The position numbers and the translations under genes were made by a program. Below are positions 56,118 through 60,000 of a stretch of DNA of 60,000 nt, in pieces; positions within the stretch are counted from its first letter, which is position 1; each line of letters starts with the position of its first letter. Source of the DNA: Owenia fusiformis. Taxonomy: Eukaryota; Annelida; Polychaeta; Sabellida; Oweniidae. The notes beneath the pieces were generated by a model, which worked only from the letters and a program-made list of their open reading frames with translations, was not told the origin of the DNA and did not search any database. Location: the NCBI GenBank assembly GCA_903813345.2, contig CAIIXF020000005.1:30261375-30321374 (forward strand). The letters are read 5' to 3'.

Positions 56118-56647
56118 ATGTGACCCGGTTTTGACCAAGCATACTGTCGCTAGCTAGATAGTGATATAATAATGCTTGTTATTTTTAGTAAGATGTAGAA
56201 AAAAGACCAATCAGAGAGTGAGGAATATGACAGTGATATAATAATATCCATTATTGCTATTGTATGTTTCAGCATGTGGTAAAGGAAATATTCCACAAAA
56301 GGTGACATCCAGAATTAACCTAGAGTCTTGATACATGAATACCGAGGGGAACATTTCCTGTATCACATAAGATGAAACGTGTGATGATGATTTTATCACA
56401 TTGGTCTTTTAATGAAAGTAGGTCAACTGATTGATCAAAGGCCTGTTCTACTTATCTCCAGATTGGGATTAATTTTAGTAGCCATAGTTATACTTGTATA
56501 TATTTAAGGATTTAAGCCCTTTTTGATATCAACCAGATTTCAGATTTCACAGTCATAAGCCAGTCATATCACATCATAGTGATACAGTCAATCATATTTC
56601 TTAAAATGAAGGACATGTGATACAAAATATACATCATCACAACTTAC

Positions 56648-56863
56648 CAGGCCCGTAGCCAGGGGGGGGGGTTCGCAGGGTTCGGGCAACCCCCCCCCCC
56701 TGGCCAAAAATTCTTCCAAAATCATGCAGTTTTTCACCATTTTGAGCACTTCTCTTGTGATTTTAGCCATATTTGGGCCAAAATTGTCAAATGTGAACCC
56801 CCCTGGAAATTTTTGAAAACTGAACCCCCCCCCCCCCCTTGGCAAATCCTGGCTACGGGCCTG
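56648..56863. mobile_element. CAGGCCCGTAGCCAGG-ended MITE with ACTTAC flanks
   Basis: Perfect 16-bp terminal inverted repeats CAGGCCCGTAGCCAGG with ACTTAC immediately outside both ends (apparent 6-bp target duplication). Long G and C runs lie just inside the ends. Related to the degraded copy at 49924-50107. Confidence 0.88.
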
Positions 56864-57617
56864 ACTTACCAATCAAATTAAATTGCTTAGATGCTTACAG
56901 ACATGTGATATCAGTCATATGCAATATATAACGAACCATTCAATATACTATTAAGTAATTATTGTAATATATTGAAGAGAGAAATTATCACACATTTATT
57001 TTCATAACTGGCATATGTAGTTTTGTTTTATCAATTTTTAAAAAGAACAAATATAACCATTTCGAAACAAAATCAGCCAAGTGTGTCTCATGCCAAACAA
57101 TACAGACAAGTAATAACAATACTTTTTCTTGGCCTTATACCATTTACGTGTGTGCATGTGGTGAAAAAAGCTGTTGCTGTGCCAAGTTTTATATTACATG
57201 TACAGTATAGCTAATCACCATAGTATTGCTATGGTATGATTTTGTTGCTGCAATCATAAGCCAGTCTGCACTCAATTTGTTTAGTTTTTCAGTTTGGCAA
57301 AGGACATTTATCAAGAAATTACAGCCAGAATACAACGGGGAAATATAATATTTGTTTTTGGAAATAAAAGGAGTAGCGCGGGATAGAGACAAGCTAAAGG
57401 TATTTTTGATTGTTGTTATGATTTTTTGGTTTTTGAAAATTTGGCTCAGCATGTATACTTCACAGTGCGGTATCCAAACTGCGCGCATACTATGCACGCA
57501 GTTTGAAACCCTGACAAACTGTCTTCAAAGAGTTCTGACTTTATTTCAACAATATACTTTTGAGTTTTTATAGTTACATTTACAGTGAATACAGTGAATT
57601 TTCTTGTTAAGAGTTGA

Positions 57618-57965
57618 GGTACAGCTGGAAAATAACATTTTGGTAAAAAATTGTTATACCTGCACATGTTATTTTCTGGTACACTATAAAGTATGAAGGC
57701 ATAATTTCCTTGCTTTTTTCAATAAAGTACCATTACATTGTCTTCTTTTAGTATATCTGGTAAGAGGTCAATGGGAACTCCAGGAAATTCTGATATTTCA
57801 CACTTTCTATTTTTTCAAATTTTGGTTTACTAAAACTAGACAATGTAATGATACTTTCTTGAAAAAAGCAAGGAAATACACACATGCCTTCATACTCAAT
57901 TTTGTACCAGAAAATAACATATGCAGGTATAGCAATTTCTTACCAAAATGTTACTTTCCAGCTGA
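57618..57965. mobile_element. About 350-bp foldback element
   Basis: Arm 57618-57742 (containing GCACATGTTATTTTCTGGTA, GTATGAAGGCAT and ACATTGTCT) is inverted at 57837-57965 with scattered differences; about 95 bp lies between. No coding potential. Confidence 0.82.
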
Positions 57966-58251
57966 ACCTTAAGGTTCTATTTGAAATTTTATGTTCATAC
58001 TGTATCCAAGTGACCCATTCATAATATTCACAATATTCTGTCTTCTCGGAAACTTTAAGGTCAGGGTGCATGATGGGAAGTTTTCTGCATTCCTCAATTG
58101 AGTCACATATTATTTTTCAAACAAGAATCACTCCTTCCCCACATTGTCTATATTTTCCAGTTTTGCACAAAGAGTGCATTTATGCACAAAATTTTTTACT
58201 GAATTTTCTCGTTTTTTTATATATTTTACAAAACAGATCTTCTCACAAGAT

Positions 58252-58328
58252 GTGTATGCACTAACCCATTCTGATAGTGCACTCAGGCTTCGTCTTCGTG
58301 CATTATGTGTATGGGTTAGTACATACAC
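58252..58328. repeat. 77-bp hairpin, 17-bp arms
   Basis: GTGTATGCACTAACCCA at the left and TGGGTTAGTACATACAC at the right pair with one mismatch. Confidence 0.8.
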
Positions 58329-58429
58329 TCATGCTTTTATATTGATATATAATTCTTTATTCGTTTAACTTTTTACTATATATTAGAGCAATTTTGTTAG
58401 AAACATGGGATATTTTTTGAAGTGTTCAG

Positions 58430-58597
58430 ATTAGACAGGTTGATTTTTCAATGTTCATTGTTCAGATTGGGAGGTGTTCACATGTCAAGGTTTCTTAAAT
58501 GGGAGTCAGGGGGAGGAAAAGACGTGACTGAAAAATGTGTTCAGATTGGAAGGTGTTCAATTTAGCCAGGTGCTCATATATACAAGTTTTACTGTAT
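58430..58597. mobile_element. Relic of an ACAGTAAAAC-type element
   Basis: GTTCAGATTAGACAGGTT, TTCAGATTGG(G/A)AGGTGTTCA and the terminal AAGTTTTACTGTATG resemble the element at 19858-20049, which carries CGGATTAGACAGGTTTTACT. The left end is not preserved. Confidence 0.55.
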
Positions 58598-59232
58598 GTG
58601 TCCTGAAATAACATAGGACTCCAATTAGGAAGTCATCAAAATAACCGTCCATATATAAAAGAAGTAAAAATTCCAGGGAAGTTCATGTATGGCAAACTTT
58701 TTTGCCAAGAATGGCTTATTTGCAACATCAGAATAGAGTAACAGCATATTTTTACAAAAATGATATGGATTGTATTTGGAGAGTTTACAGTTTTATGTTC
58801 CTAAGGCATCGGCATCGGCATATAAAATTTCAACAAAATTTGTTGACTAATATTTAAATTATTAAAGATTACATTTTGTACACAAAATGGTCGCCATTTT
58901 GAATTGTGTGGCCATATTAGATATTCTTTTTTGAATAGCGCTTGGTCTTTTGCCCATGACATCTATTTTAGAATTAAATTTACAGACACTGACCATTTAA
59001 ATGATTTGGAATTTATATCGCTTTCAGGTTCTTCATACAACAGAGCTAGTTACATAACCTGGCAAACTCAGCGAGCAAGAAAAGGCATACCTTTACTGGC
59101 AGGCCGTCAACAGCAAAACTTAAATTATAGTAAACATCACCACTGTTTGAACTGGTGGGTGTTTGACCTCTCAAATCAGTACCAAATACGACACCCAAAT
59201 CACACCACCAACAAATCTCATACATATTTCAA

Positions 59233-60000
59233 ATGGCAATCAACATTAGATCAATAATGAGGCAGAGGAAATGCCTTGCTTTTTCGCTCTGCATCATATC
59301 TTGTTTTGTACTCATGATTAAGTACAAAATGCCTCGAAGCAATGTAACACAACATAATCTTAACTTTGGACGCTCACAAATGAAAAATATACCACAACTG
59401 AAAGATATCAGGCGGAGACATTTCTGTCATGATGTGAATGCAAACTGGCCTAAAGGTTTTCCAAAAATTGTCGAAAAACAAAACTATATGGAGCAAAAGA
59501 TACCACAACCTTTCTTTGAGTTCTCCAAATACAACAACACCTATTTAGACTCTATAGGTGAGATAATCTGTCCAACTAGAGATGAGTACAATTCAGCAGA
59601 CATCATAAGTATGATAGCATCATCTTGGTCAGCTTATGAATCACGTATGGCGATGAGAAAAACTTTAGGAATATTCCAGAATGTATATGGATATTCACAT
59701 CTACTTGTCTTCTTGATTGGACGGACAGAAACAGCCTCGATACAGAGCCGTATTCAAAGAGAGGCTGATCTCTATGGAGATATCTTGCAAATTGATACTG
59801 ATGATTCATATCGTGGTATGACAAAGAAAAGATTTCAAGGTCTAAAATGGGTTTTAGAAATGTGTCAAAAAGCATCTCTAGTTCTATGTTTAACAGATGA
59901 TGTTGTTGTTCATATGCCAAATTTGATAAAAACTCTACAACCGATACGGGAAGTGAAGAAGTTGGCATTTGGGGGAATTAATACAAATATTGGAAAAGTA
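59233..60000 (+). CDS. GT31-family beta-1,3-galactosyltransferase-like protein, 3'-partial
   Basis: Open from the in-frame stop at 59164 to the window end; the first ATG is 59233 (256 codons so far), with a second in-frame ATG at 59257. Type II Golgi layout: basic N-terminus, one hydrophobic segment CLAFSLCIISCFVLMI, a stem with NVT and NNT glycosylation sites, then a catalytic region. GT31 blocks seen: SRMAMRKTLG (usual RRxAIRxTWG), HLLVFLIG, EADLYGDILQIDTDDSYRGM (usual E...YGDI(I/L)Q.DF.DSY.NLT.K), FQGLKWVLEMC and LCLTDDVVVHMPNL (usual KTDDDVFVN.xNL). The DDD metal-binding triad reads TDD and the conserved Trp is Leu, so it is divergent and activity is uncertain. Single exon so far, as usual for many B3GALT genes. 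Specificity cannot be told. Confidence 0.9.
   Translation, partial: MAINIRSIMRQRKCLAFSLCIISCFVLMIKYKMPRSNVTQHNLNFGRSQMKNIPQLKDIRRRHFCHDVNANWPKGFPKIVEKQNYMEQKIPQPFFEFSKYNNTYLDSIGEIICPTRDEYNSADIISMIASSWSAYESRMAMRKTLGIFQNVYGYSHLLVFLIGRTETASIQSRIQREADLYGDILQIDTDDSYRGMTKKRFQGLKWVLEMCQKASLVLCLTDDVVVHMPNLIKTLQPIREVKKLAFGGINTNIGKV

Larger units (their letters stand above)
54066..59166. other. G6PD upstream intron or intergenic region, element-rich
   Basis: No exon carrying the G6PD GASGDLA motif was recognised on the minus strand. The region contains a 25-bp-arm hairpin (54871-54939), a GTGGTGACAT copy (about 55067-55165), a GATATC inverted pair (56039-56117), a CAGGCCCGTAGCCAGG element (56648-56863), a foldback (57618-57965), a small inverted repeat (58252-58328) and an ACAGTAAAAC-type relic (about 58430-58597). 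Confidence 0.6.

Noticed and set aside
58904-59257. 117-codon + open frame directly upstream of the GT31 start
   Set aside because: In a different frame, overlaps the GT31 start region, and has no recognisable domain. Best treated as 5' leader or chance.

Overview
This is a eukaryotic window: AT-rich, with large introns bounded by GT..AG sites, Gln-rich disordered protein segments and many short inverted-repeat elements. No bacterial features were seen. The protein families and repeat style (elements opening with AGCTCACATGGTG or CCCATCGAAC next to (TCCG)n tracts, and many 100-1000 bp foldback elements) suggest a marine invertebrate, probably a lophotrochozoan such as a mollusc or brachiopod. 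The taxon is an inference.

Layout. (1) 1-38484, + strand: a WNK-family Ser/Thr kinase gene, 5'-truncated by the window. Twenty exons join in frame from 7761 to the stop at 38484, giving 2856 codons plus stop with every splice phase matching. They encode most of the kinase domain, a first CCT/PF2-like domain, long Gln/Ser/Thr/Pro-rich regions, a second CCT-like domain, three RFxV/I-type SPAK/OSR1 docking motifs, a coiled coil and a Gln-rich tail with a 12-copy decapeptide repeat. The N-lobe exons are not in the window or were not found. (2) 38485-46537: convergent intergenic or 3'UTR DNA with a microsatellite-bearing element, a 25-bp minisatellite and an 850-bp foldback element. (3) 46538-54065, - strand: glucose-6-phosphate 1-dehydrogenase (G6PD), lacking only its N-terminal Rossmann part. 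It has two rival last exons that encode different C-termini over the structural NADP+ site. (4) 54066-59166: intron or intergenic DNA dense in hairpin elements. (5) 59233-60000, + strand: the start of an intronless GT31 (beta-1,3-galactosyltransferase-like) gene running off the end of the window. It may lie inside a G6PD intron on the opposite strand.

The three genes do not form an obvious pathway. WNK regulates cation-chloride cotransport through SPAK/OSR1, G6PD opens the pentose phosphate pathway, and GT31 enzymes act in Golgi glycosylation. The most unusual structure is shared by WNK and G6PD. In each, the intron next to one exon holds a tandem array (about 100-120 bp period) whose units carry copies of that exon's own splice acceptor and first coding bases. 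G6PD also has homologous alternative terminal exons, and a seven-copy dispersed repeat always lies in the same orientation as its host gene's transcription.
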